Shown piece by piece: positions 22,135-31,156 of a stretch of 64,000 nt of DNA (positions within the stretch are counted from its first letter, which is position 1; each line of letters begins with the position of its first letter). Position numbers and translations under genes: made by a program. A model generated the notes under the pieces. It searched no databases. It was not told the origin of the DNA and worked only from the letters and a program-made list of their open reading frames with translations. The DNA comes from Azolla caroliniana (lineage: Eukaryota; Polypodiophyta): assembly GCA_043228905.1 (NCBI GenBank), contig JBHGNT010000008.1, positions 14,694,001-14,758,000 of the forward strand, read 5' to 3'.

Positions 22135-23868
22135 TTAGGTGGGGGGAAAGGATGCGTGTACTAGGTGGTTTCTTAGTTTTTTACCATTTAGCCAACACGT
22201 GAGAGGGGGTGTAAGGGAACTGTATTGTGGTTGTCCTAGAAGGGTTTTAAGTTTGTTTCTCACAAGCGCTCCGATTTGGAGTTTTTTGATACATGGGGAG
22301 TAACGAAGCTTAAAAACAATGGGTGGAGGTTTTTTGTTGTTGGGTTGGTTAGAGAGTAGTTGGTTTCGTATGGAGTAGGGGACAGTCGAAAAACACTTGA
22401 GTAGGAACTTCAATGGGTAGCCCCTAGCTCTTAGGCGGTCGTAGAACTTTTTGCGTAGTTCCATGTAGCCATTTTCCGAGCTCTCCCAGATAGCATACTG
22501 TTTTAGTTCTCCCGTGATGAAGCCCTTTTTGTGTGCTATGGGGTGCGAGGATTTCCACGGGAGGTACATGTAGGCATTGAGAGGTTTTTGGTGGCATGCG
22601 GTGTCAAGGATGCCGAATTCTTTAAAGTATGGGCCTTTGAAGAAGACGACGTCCAGGATGGTGATCTCTTTAGGGGAGGTTGTTGATTCAATACGGATGT
22701 GTTGTTGTAGAGGCACGCCGTATTGGTGTAAGAAGGTGTGAAGTGTATCGGGGGAACCTTCCCAAACTCTTATGGCATCATCGATGTAGCGTTTGTAGTA
22801 GAGTAGTTGCGGTGTTTGGAAAGCTAAGTTATCGTCCTCTAGCTGTGAAAGAAACAAGCAAGCGTAAACAACGGCAAAATTACTACCCATCGCGGTGCCT
22901 TTAATTTGTAACCAAAAAGCATTATTAAAGGAGAGAAAATTGTTTCTAAGTATAAGTTCGGCAACACTCATAATGATTTTGGTTTTGTGTGGTGGGAAAT
23001 GATGTGAAATAGATTTTTTAAAAACCAATAGACCTTCCGTGGTAGGTATACTGGGATATAGTGACACTACGTCAAAAGAAAACAACGTGCAAGTTTTGGG
23101 GAAGGTGTGGTGTGCTAGGTCCTTAACAAGTGTTAAGGAGTCTTTGAGGTGTTCTTTTTTAGACAATAAGACAGGATGTAGTAGATGGTGTAGCCATTTA
23201 GAGGCTCTTTCGAAAACATAATTGTTGTAGGCGCAAATAGGGCGTCCTACAACAATGGGTTTGTGGATTTTGGGGATGATGTAGAAACGACATATCCTGA
23301 AACCATATTTGGGTTTCTGAAGGAGGAATCTAATTTCCTCATTGGAGAGGTGGGGGGAAGCTTTCAGACATAGGTGTTCAAGTCGACTGTGGCGAGTTTC
23401 TAGGGGGACATCTTTGACGGGGGTGTAAGTGTTTTTGTCGTTGAGCTGTCTAAGGCATTCATTAAGGTACCAATCCTTAGAGAGAATGCACGTGCCTAGA
23501 TTTTTATCCGCGGGTTTAATAACTATGTCTTGATTGTTTTTGAGATTATGTAGTGCAGTTCTAAAGTTCCTATGAGGGCGAGGTTGGATGGTGGGTTGGG
23601 AGGGGAGGGCAGAGGTGATAGATGTGATGGTTTGTGTGATTTCTGGCAAGGTTGGGGGATTCCAATTGGGGTTCAGTATTCTAAATGGAGAGATAATGTT
23701 AGTAGAGTTTCTAAAGAAATATTTGAGGCGGTAAGTTCTATCCAAGGATACAACGGCATCTATCAATTGTTGTTTTCTAATAGGTTGGGGTGGGGGAATA
23801 AAATCTAGACCTAAGCTTAGAAGTTTGAGTTGGGGTGGAGGAAGGTGGAAAGAGGAAAGGTTGTGCAA
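22135..23868 (-). CDS. Penelope-type reverse transcriptase (ORF2), no GIY-YIG domain
   Basis: 577 residues from the first codon used here (TTG; no nearby ATG). The frame is open further upstream and overlaps the end of ORF1 in the -1 frame. Motifs: PLE N-terminal region with LLSLGLDFIP (about 16-25), VIKPADKNLG (116-125), PKIHKPIVVGRPI (199-211), motif A FDVVSLYPSIP (265-275, Asp266), motif B QIKGTAMGSN (321-330), motif C YKRYIDD (358-364, two catalytic Asp), and motif E QKPLNAYMYL (427-436) with the downstream HP. The protein stops at the connector (GKKLRNHLV), where an EN+ PLE would go on into GIY-YIG. Such enzymes make cDNA from an exposed 3' end, in known relatives at chromosome ends. No stop or frameshift is seen. 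Confidence 0.93.
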   Translation of the reverse strand: MHNLSSFHLPPPQLKLLSLGLDFIPPPQPIRKQQLIDAVVSLDRTYRLKYFFRNSTNIISPFRILNPNWNPPTLPEITQTITSITSALPSQPTIQPRPHRNFRTALHNLKNNQDIVIKPADKNLGTCILSKDWYLNECLRQLNDKNTYTPVKDVPLETRHSRLEHLCLKASPHLSNEEIRFLLQKPKYGFRICRFYIIPKIHKPIVVGRPICAYNNYVFERASKWLHHLLHPVLLSKKEHLKDSLTLVKDLAHHTFPKTCTLFSFDVVSLYPSIPTTEGLLVFKKSISHHFPPHKTKIIMSVAELILRNNFLSFNNAFWLQIKGTAMGSNFAVVYACLFLSQLEDDNLAFQTPQLLYYKRYIDDAIRVWEGSPDTLHTFLHQYGVPLQQHIRIESTTSPKEITILDVVFFKGPYFKEFGILDTACHQKPLNAYMYLPWKSSHPIAHKKGFITGELKQYAIWESSENGYMELRKKFYDRLRARGYPLKFLLKCFSTVPYSIRNQLLSNQPNNKKPPPIVFKLRYSPCIKKLQIGALVRNKLKTLLGQPQYSSLTPPLTCWLNGKKLRNHLVHASFPPT

Positions 23869-23936
23869 TGAGTGATTAGTGATCCTATTCTCGAGCTGGG
23901 AGGGTGTTTGCCTTCCCAGTAAAATGTGGAGGTAGG

Positions 23937-25922
23937 TTAACGGTTGAACAAGCGGGAGCCAATGTAATTTTCTAAGTCTACCCCTACATATTTTCCTGGT
24001 AGAGGATTTAGTTTCGGTCCCGTGGTGCGTGTGTTGGGTGCGCCTTGCGGGACTGGGGGCCGGGGATGAAGAGTAGGTCGTTTGACTGGGGGCCGGGGGT
24101 AAGGTGTGGGTCGTGGAATTGGGGGTCGAGGGACTGAGGGTTGAAGGATTGGGGGTCGAGGAATTGAGGGTCGAGGATAGGACCGTGTGGTGGGTTTGAT
24201 GGTCTCGAAGTGAGACATTGATTGTTTCATAGGTGGGGGTAGGGAGGTAGGTGATGGTACATTCATCGGGACAAATATAGGGTACGTGGGGGGTATGGGA
24301 TGTGTGGGTGGTACGGGATAAGCATAGCTTTGTCCATAACTTGGGATAAAGGACTGGGTCCTTAAGAAGGAGATGGGGTCAGTGGGGGATGAATTTGATG
24401 CTTTGTGTGTCCTTGTGCCCCCGTTTTTTGTCAGGGGCATAGCCGTGTTTTTTGGATGTGTGTTGGGGTTTTCCTTATTAATTTTCTCTAGGAACGGTTT
24501 AAGGTAATTGTCTACTTGATTCTTGATCTTTTTTAGCCCATCATCTATTAGAGTATTTATTGTTTTTTCTTTGCCCATCGTCATGGATTTCGAGATGATG
24601 GCGTCCTGGGCTGATTTATTAGCCACTTTAGTTTTAGCTTCTAAGGAAATCTGTATGCTAAATTCTAAGGTGGCTTGCTCTAGGTGGCTATTAAATTTAG
24701 CAAAAGTTTCATTTTTCCAATGTTGGAGTTTTTCCTCCCATTGGTGTGATGTGACAAGGTTGTGCAATGGGATATCCAAGAGCATTGATACAATGTCTTG
24801 GAGTCTTTGCTCAACCGTGGTGGGGAACTTGTTGATAGTTTCAGTAAAACTAATAGCTAGGGTTTTTTGGGCCTCTATTAACGCTAAGGTGCAATTTTTT
24901 CTATATTCTGCAGTGAGATCGTTTAGTTTTTTATGGAGGATATTTTGTGTGTTTTCATTATTTATCATTACCCAAGGAGGGTTAATGCGCAAGGAGTTAG
25001 GGATGAAGTTCTCCTTGAGATCGGTTTCATATTTATGGAGTACATCTTGGGCTCTATGGCGTTTAGACAAGAGTTCTTTATATTCTAATACGGAGCCTTG
25101 GCAAATGGTGTCAAAGTGGATGGGAATAGGTAAGTTTTCTAAAGAGTTTTGTGCCTCGAGGGGCGGGTTTGAGTTTTCTATGCTAGTTTTTCCCTTTTCT
25201 TGTGTGTTTGGGGTTGTTATTTTCCTTTTACCTTTGTCTTGTGGACGCGGGTTTGTGTGGGTGTGGTGGTCGCTAGAGGACACATGGGCGTGTTCAAAAA
25301 GAGATTTTGTTATTGTAGGCATGCAAAGGGGATCTCCACCACCCCATTCTAGGGGAGGTGAGCTAAATGTATCAAACAACTTCTGAAAGAAGATGACCTT
25401 CTTTGCGGGTGAGAGTTTGGTGATGAATTCTTTATAACCTTCCATTTTAAGGTCTTCTAAGTTTTCTATGAGTGAACTAAAGGGAGATTTGGGGGAGGGG
25501 GAGGGAATGCTTTGCGTGCTACTAGGGCTAGTTGGGGCTAAATCTAGTTGTAGCATCCTAGATGGCGGGGGGATTTTTTTAGGTGGGGATTTGGGGTTGT
25601 TAAGACACACATTATATATATGTTGGATTTCATGTGGGACTTCGTTATTTGTAAATTGACAAGAAAGAGGGTGGGGTGAGGGAGCTTCCCTGTTTACAAC
25701 GGTCGTTTGAGTGTTGGCGACGACGTGCTTGAGATTGATCGTCATTGGTGGAGAATCCGGCACAAAGTCGATGGTGGTTGTGGGTGGATCCGTGGGTATG
25801 TCGGCGATGGTGGTTGAGGGTGGATCTGTGGGTGCGTCGGCGTTGGGTGTACGACGTTGAATGGATCGTGTTTTGGGTCCTCTTGTTGAGACGTTTGTGG
25901 CCATGTATCTGTATTGGAACAA
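23937..25922 (-). CDS. ORF1 of the Penelope-like element
   Basis: 661 residues, start ATG at 25922 (MFQYRYM; a second ATG, MATNVS, lies six codons on). The N-terminus is Thr/Pro-rich with repeated DPP(S/T)TTI text. The region 130-200 contains SPFSSLIENLEDLKMEG; about 270-480 is helical and charged, probably coiled coil. The C-terminus (about 545-640) is very Pro/Arg-rich, with RPPIPRPTPYPRPPVKRP-like repeats that suggest nucleic-acid binding. No zinc knuckle or enzyme motif is seen. Several PLE groups carry an upstream ORF of unclear role; from the position I infer an RNA-binding or structural partner of the RT. It ends 68 bp before the ORF2 start used here. Confidence 0.8.
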   Translation of the reverse strand: MFQYRYMATNVSTRGPKTRSIQRRTPNADAPTDPPSTTIADIPTDPPTTTIDFVPDSPPMTINLKHVVANTQTTVVNREAPSPHPLSCQFTNNEVPHEIQHIYNVCLNNPKSPPKKIPPPSRMLQLDLAPTSPSSTQSIPSPSPKSPFSSLIENLEDLKMEGYKEFITKLSPAKKVIFFQKLFDTFSSPPLEWGGGDPLCMPTITKSLFEHAHVSSSDHHTHTNPRPQDKGKRKITTPNTQEKGKTSIENSNPPLEAQNSLENLPIPIHFDTICQGSVLEYKELLSKRHRAQDVLHKYETDLKENFIPNSLRINPPWVMINNENTQNILHKKLNDLTAEYRKNCTLALIEAQKTLAISFTETINKFPTTVEQRLQDIVSMLLDIPLHNLVTSHQWEEKLQHWKNETFAKFNSHLEQATLEFSIQISLEAKTKVANKSAQDAIISKSMTMGKEKTINTLIDDGLKKIKNQVDNYLKPFLEKINKENPNTHPKNTAMPLTKNGGTRTHKASNSSPTDPISFLRTQSFIPSYGQSYAYPVPPTHPIPPTYPIFVPMNVPSPTSLPPPMKQSMSHFETIKPTTRSYPRPSIPRPPILQPSVPRPPIPRPTPYPRPPVKRPTLHPRPPVPQGAPNTRTTGPKLNPLPGKYVGVDLENYIGSRLFNR

Positions 25923-26019
25923 AAGAGGAGAGAGAGGAGAGAAGGGGAGAAAAAGAGTGAAAGATATGAGAGAGGGAGATATGGTAGTGTGGGGTAGGAT
26001 GGAGCGTATGTTTAGAAGG

Positions 26020-26043
26020 TTAGGGTTTAGGGTTTAGGGTTTT
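26020..26043 (-). repeat. plant telomeric repeat tract (TTTAGGG, about 3.4 units)
   Basis: The plus strand reads TTAGGGTTTAGGGTTTAGGG and on to TTT, so the PLE coding strand has CCCTAAA repeats. It lies about 100 bp upstream of ORF1. Endonuclease-less PLEs are reported to carry short telomeric stretches gained by insertion at chromosome ends, which this matches. Confidence 0.85.
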
Positions 26044-26272
26044 GTAATAGTTGCTAGTTTTTGTAGGGGTAAAGTTATTAGTATGGAGAATTGAAAGAGT
26101 AAGAGAAGTAGAGGGAAGAAAACCAAGTTTATGGGGGTGTACGACTACTAGGAGGTATAGAATATATGATGTAATAAAAATAGAAATTTATGTTGGTATA
26201 TGACTACTAGGGATATAGTATATACGATATGAAGTGATGAGTGGCAAGCACTAGGGGTATAATATATCAACG

Positions 26273-26598
26273 CTTTTTTAAGATTGCTTAAAGTGTGTGG
26301 CACTTCATCGGGGGTTGTTTGGGGTGGACTCAAGTTTAGATCTTATTTGTATGTCTAAACATAAGTAGTGATATAGTTTTAGAAGAATAGAAAAGTGAGG
26401 GCGTGGGTGGGGGTTAGGGGAGTGTAGCTTATTGAAGTTATCAAAAGTATTTAAACCTAATCAAAGCTTTTAGAACATATTAAAGATCATTGGGATAACT
26501 TAAGTTATTAGACACCAATAAAGTACTATTAAAACACCAATATAGAGTATTATTAAAACGGGACCACACGCTTAGATGAACGGGAGTTGTTTAAACAC
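26273..26598 (-). repeat. right pseudo-LTR of the PLE (upstream partial copy)
   Basis: Direct repeat of 21028-21353. On the minus strand it precedes the full element, as expected for the 3' end of a truncated upstream copy in a head-to-tail PLE dimer. It is followed on the right by the last bases of the copia LTR and the tRNA-Met primer site. Confidence 0.88.
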
Positions 26599-26637
26599 TC
26601 CTCATCAAATTGGTATCAGAGCGAACAATACGGGAAA

Positions 26638-28404
26638 TGGAAGAATCATTCGGCGGCATGTTCAAGCTCATCGGCTCCAACTACTCAGTGTGGAAGTCGA
26701 AGATGAGGGAAATGCTGGTAGTCAAAGATCCTTGGTTGTCGGTTCAGTTCGGGGACACGAGACCGGATAAGATCGACGCCACAGTGTGGGAGGTGATGCT
26801 CATGAAGATGACGGCATATATCTGGTGCTTCATCAACATGAGTCTGTACAACAACTTCAATGAAGATAGCAAGGCTCATGAACTCTAGGAGAAGATCAGC
26901 ATCATGTTCCAGAACAAGAATGCCGTTAATCGGGTTTCGGTATTCCGGAAGCTAGTGAGGCTTCGGTACCAGGACAACTCCAGTATGGCGGAGCACATGA
27001 ATGCCTTCCAGGGGCTGATACATCAAGCAACCTCTCACCGATGAGGTACTAGCATTGCTCCTGCTCGGTTCCCTCCTGGATAGCTGCGAGACGTTAGTTG
27101 TCACGTTGCGCAATGCCGGGCCGAAAGGAAAATAGTTGTCCTTAGCAAGGGTTAAATCAAGCTTGCTAGATGAAGAAGCTCACTGGAAGGACCGGGAGTC
27201 CGGAACCGATCCAAAGGCCTTGGTCACGGAAGATGACCACAACCGGGGAAAAGGCCGGTATCAGAGTCCCCAAAACCGGGACAAGTCAGGGACGAGGTTG
27301 AAGTCAAGGGGGAGGCCTACTTGCTTCTACTGTGGGAAGCTGGGGCACTTCCAAAAGAACTGTTGGCATTTCTGGAAAGAGAAAGAAACCGGCACCACCG
27401 ATTTCGAAGAAGAGTTCGGACCGAAACGGTTCGGACCGGAGAGGCCTAGATCGGAAGGGAACGTCGGCGATCGCGACAAGTGAAGAAGAACTAATGCTCA
27501 TTACCGAAGAGAATGAGTTAAACCTTGCCAGTGATGAGACAACATGGGTTGTCGATACCGGAGCATCTCTCCACCTGACTCAGGAGCGGAAATGCTTCTC
27601 ATCCTACACAGCCATTAATCATGGTTGTGTCCGGATGGGGAATGAAGGGACATGCCGAATTATCAGCATAGGAGATGTGTTGTTGACAACATCAACCGGA
27701 TGCAAATTGCTTCTGAAGGATGTCTGACATGTTCCGGAGGTTCGACTGAACATGATATCAGCCGGTCGGCTAGATGATGAAAGCTACACGGGTAGCATCC
27801 GGAACGGTATTATGAAATTCAATAAGGGAAGCTTGATATTGGCTTGAGCCCGAAAGATCAACACACTATACTTGATGAATGCCCGAATATGCCGGGAAGA
27901 AGTGAACGTAGCATCCGACACTGCCGGTGAGCTGTGGCACAAAAGACTGTGTCACATGATTGAGAAGGGGATGAAGAGGCTGGCCGAAGACAACCTTATT
28001 CCAGTGAAGGACATGCAACTTGAGAAGTGTACCAATTGCTTGCCCGGCAAGCAAAACCGAACCTCCTTCCGGTCAAGAACACTGATGAGAGGGAATGCAC
28101 CACTGGAGCTGGTGCATACCGATGTGTGTCAAGTGGACACTAAGTCACATGTTGGATCGCAATACTTCGTGACGTTCATAGATGACCACAACCGGAAGTT
28201 ATGGATCTCACCATTGAAGACGAAGGATCAGGTGCTATCTGTCTTCAAGGAGCTCCACGCAAGAGTGGAAAGAGAAATCGGTCGGATGTTGAAGGCGGTT
28301 CGAGAAGATAATGGAGGAGAATACCGGGGGTAGTTTGAGGAGTACTGTCGGTCAAAGGGAATCTGGCTCGAGTTTACTATGCCGAAGACACCAGAACTAA
28401 ACGG
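26638..28404 (+). pseudogene. copia gag, protease and integrase start (copy E)
   Basis: ATG at 26638 (MEESFGGMFKL). Stops and small deletions: TAG at 26887, loss of LEVPL-coding bases near 27030, TAG at 27133. The zinc knuckle CFYCGKLGHFQKNC is near 27325 and protease VDTGAS (active-site Asp) near 27552. Pre-integrase WHKRLCHM lies near 27936 and the integrase core to ELNG at 28404. There a Ty3/gypsy element interrupts the ORF; ACGG (28401-28404) is its target duplication. Confidence 0.85.
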
Positions 28405-29057
28405 TGTCGTGAAGAAAACCGGCCATAGGCGGAATCGGAGAAAAAGGCGCATGAACCAGCTCTTACGTGGGTGGACGCGAGAGTTGATATTTTGTGCATA
28501 ATTCATAATTAGTTCGGCTGATGTAAATACTAGGTAGTACACATTTATTAGGGGATTTGTGCGTATCTTTGTCGAAAGGGATAGGGAATAAAGTGATTTG
28601 GCTAGGGAAGGAGGGTCTCCCCTTGGCAAACTACTTGAGGAGGGAGAGAAGGAAGAAAGGGGATCGCGCGCTGGCGAGGACGAAGTGCTGCTACAGAACC
28701 GAGGGCCGAGCTCTCTCTCCTCGGATCGTCATTCTCTGTGGGTGTCTGGAGTTCACTGCCTCTGCTTCGTGGACATCTCGTGTGCTTCTAGCAGAGGCTC
28801 TCCGCCCCCTTTTTGTTTCTTTGAGTCGAGTGATGTCATCTGTGTGTGTGAGTAGGACCCCGTGTCAGGTCCATTACCGGTTTGCCGGTTGTAATTGTTC
28901 GAGTTGTAAGCTACTGATTATAGTAATTGTATTCCTATTTCTTGCTCTTATTTCTTTCTGTGTACCTGCAACTCTCTCTCTCACACACACTCTCTCCTTG
29001 GTCCAAGACCCCCGTGGTCCCGCCTCTTCCTACACGCGAACGCGAAACTTCGCGACA
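28405..29057 (+). repeat. 5' LTR of gypsy copy D
   Basis: 653 bp with TG...CA ends. Purine/pyrimidine runs (CTCTCTCTCACACACACTC, about 28972-28993) lie near its 3' end. Differs from the right LTR at perhaps 4-6 percent of sites by eye. Confidence 0.92.
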
Positions 29058-29080
29058 TAATTGGTGAACCCGACGTGAAC

Positions 29081-30040
29081 ATGCGGCAAAGGAGTCGGAA
29101 GATGAGGGGATCGGAGCAAGCAGAGGCAATGGCGGTAGCCGTTGTCCGGCTGGTTAGCTCTCGCGAGGGGACGGGTACCCTCGACAGAGCCATTGAATTG
29201 ATCGTCGGCAGCATAGGCCGATTCGGTGGGAAGAATCCCACAAGTTATTTGGAGGCTTACCGGGCCGAAATGATCATGAGGGATATCCCGATGGACAGGC
29301 GGCTGTCCGGATTCCCTCGAGTGGTGACACCGAGTATCCACACGGAGGTGCTCGAGGTGCTGGCCAGATGGCAGACTTGGGAGGAGTTTGAGCTGCAGCT
29401 CCCGGAGAAGTACGGGTTTGATGACTCGCTTCGGCTGTCGAGGTGGGACTTCATGTCGTGGGTGGAAAGCCCCGAAAAAGGGAGAAACGATTCGCGCGGC
29501 TGTCGACGCTGGACCGGACCGTGCTCGAAACGAGTCGAGTACTACTATTTGTCAAGTCGGTGGACGCGCTTGACAGGGAAAAGGTGGGTCCGCTATTGGA
29601 GACTGACGAAGGGCTCACGACAGACTGGGCCGTGGTAAAAGGGGTCTACAGCCGTTTCGACAAACGGCACGAGTGGAGCGACGAAAGCTCGTTGGAGTCA
29701 GGACTGGTCCCGGCGAGGAGGCTCGAGGAGCCGGTATCGGTGCCAGCCGGAAGGAAGGAAGAGACCCGAATTTGGCTGGAGTCGGGGTCAGCATCGAACG
29801 ACGTGGTCAAAGGCCCATCCGGAGGAGTTGACACAGATGGTGCGCGACCTGCAGATCGCACAGGCCCGGAGAGACATCGGCGAACAACCTCGCGACCGGA
29901 GGCCGCCGGCTGGGCAGCGGTGCATGTGGTGTGACGCGATTGGTCACATTCGGAAGGATTGCGCGGATTTTGCCGACGCACTCAGGACCAACGTGGTGTA
30001 CCTCTGGAACGGGCGGGTGCACGCGAGCGAGACGTGGTGA
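29081..30040 (+). pseudogene. gypsy gag with zinc knuckle (copy D)
   Basis: The frame opens just after the primer site with MRQRSRKMRGSEQAEAMA. The capsid-like region (IELIVGSIGRFGGKN...) is shifted near 29470 and again near 29810, so three frames are needed. The C-terminal part has a zinc knuckle CMWCDAIGHIRKDC (29927-29968) followed by a stop (ETW-stop) at 30038. The sister element at 61314-60790 has the matching CIWCDSIDHSRGGYD. Confidence 0.78.
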
Positions 30041-30122
30041 GCCCTAGAATTGAATACGGGGCGCGGCGGAATGAAGAGGTTGATGGAAGAGGCCGCGGCA
30101 TGTAGAAGCCGTTAACTACTTA

Positions 30123-31142
30123 GTGTCCGCAGGAATTCGGGTCGGGGGTGATGAGACCCGGAAGGCGAAGGACTCTGGATTCTGGCTGCTAGTGCTAGAA
30201 GGCCTCTCTAGAGTTCGGCTAAAGAAGGAAGAGGCGGACCGCGCGGAACTGCGGGTCCAGGAGGTCACCGGTTGGGACGATTCAGTCGAAGAGAAAACGG
30301 GCTTCATAGAAGCCGCTTGCCAGAACTACAAGGTTCTGGTGGAAGACAAACGGGCAGGAAAGACCGGAGGGGTCGGTCCCCCGCATAGGTACGAGACCCG
30401 GTTCGGACCGAAACTGACCGGTGCCGGCAACCTAGGCGCGCCGGATGGGAAGAAGCAGGCGGGGTTTCAGTTGAGCACCGAAATCGAGAGAGCAACGGAC
30501 CTACGGAAGGTCCTTGAAGAGCGGATCCTCGACAGTAAAGTGGAACTATCGTTGCGGGAGGTGCTGGGAATCGTCAAGAGGGAGTTCTAGGACTCCATCG
30601 TAGACTTGGTGAAGCGGAAGAGGCTCTCGACGGAGCCGGAACCGAAGAAGCCGGTGGAGGTGCAGACTACACACTTAGAAGAAACGGCCCTAGAAGACGA
30701 GTTGGCGGAAAGTCACTACACGAAGGCACATTGGGCCAGGGCAACTACAAAAACCCCTGTGCGGATCGGCGACGTTCCGGAACTGGTGGTGGCCTTTGTA
30801 CACCATGGATCCGAAATCAACCTGATGTCCATGGATTTTTACAAGAAGGGTAAATGGCCGATCAACACCAAGCATGGGTGGAAGATACGCGCGGCGACGT
30901 GTGCTAAGATCGGTGACGTCGAGATAGATCAACATTTCTTCGTGTAGGAAACATCCTCGCACCCGGTGATTCTCCGCGAACCGTACATCATGGCAGCACG
31001 CATGGAGACGAAGGTGCTGGACAATGGTTCGGCGTACGCGCGCGTCAAGAGCTAAGACGATCGGCATTCCGTCCAATTCATCACCGTACGTCTGAACCAT
31101 GAGAGGAATCGCGAGACCCTCGGCAGTGACATCCGAGGGGAT
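30123..31142 (+). pseudogene. gypsy gag-pol linker and aspartic protease (copy D)
   Basis: Linker (30123-30590) with LRKVLEERILDSKVELSLRE, shared with the element at 60780-60310. After a stop comes the protease, in which the active-site text is VVAFVHHGSEINLMS. The relatives read ALIDHGSKINLIS, so the family uses Asp-His-Gly in place of Asp-Thr/Ser-Gly, and this copy has lost the Asp. Further stops lie at 30945 and 31053. Confidence 0.7.
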
Positions 31143-31156
31143 TTTTAGAGAGGGCT

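Larger units (their letters stand above)
21028..26598 (-). mobile_element. endonuclease-less Penelope-like element (PLE), two ORFs
   Basis: 5,571 bp between 326-bp direct repeats. On the minus strand the order is right repeat, 5' region with telomeric repeats, ORF1 (25922-23937), ORF2 reverse transcriptase (23868-22135), a 3' UTR with a hammerhead fold, and left repeat. Flanking direct repeats (pseudo-LTRs) are typical of PLEs arranged as partial head-to-tail dimers. ORF2 ends right after the RT thumb/connector, with no GIY-YIG endonuclease. This is the organisation of the Athena and Coprina groups, described as telomere-associated. Both ORFs are intact, so the copy is young. It is inserted in the copia E LTR. 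Confidence 0.88.

Noticed and set aside
24523-25386. 287-residue plus-strand frame
   Set aside because: Antisense to PLE ORF1, which has the better start, composition and context.
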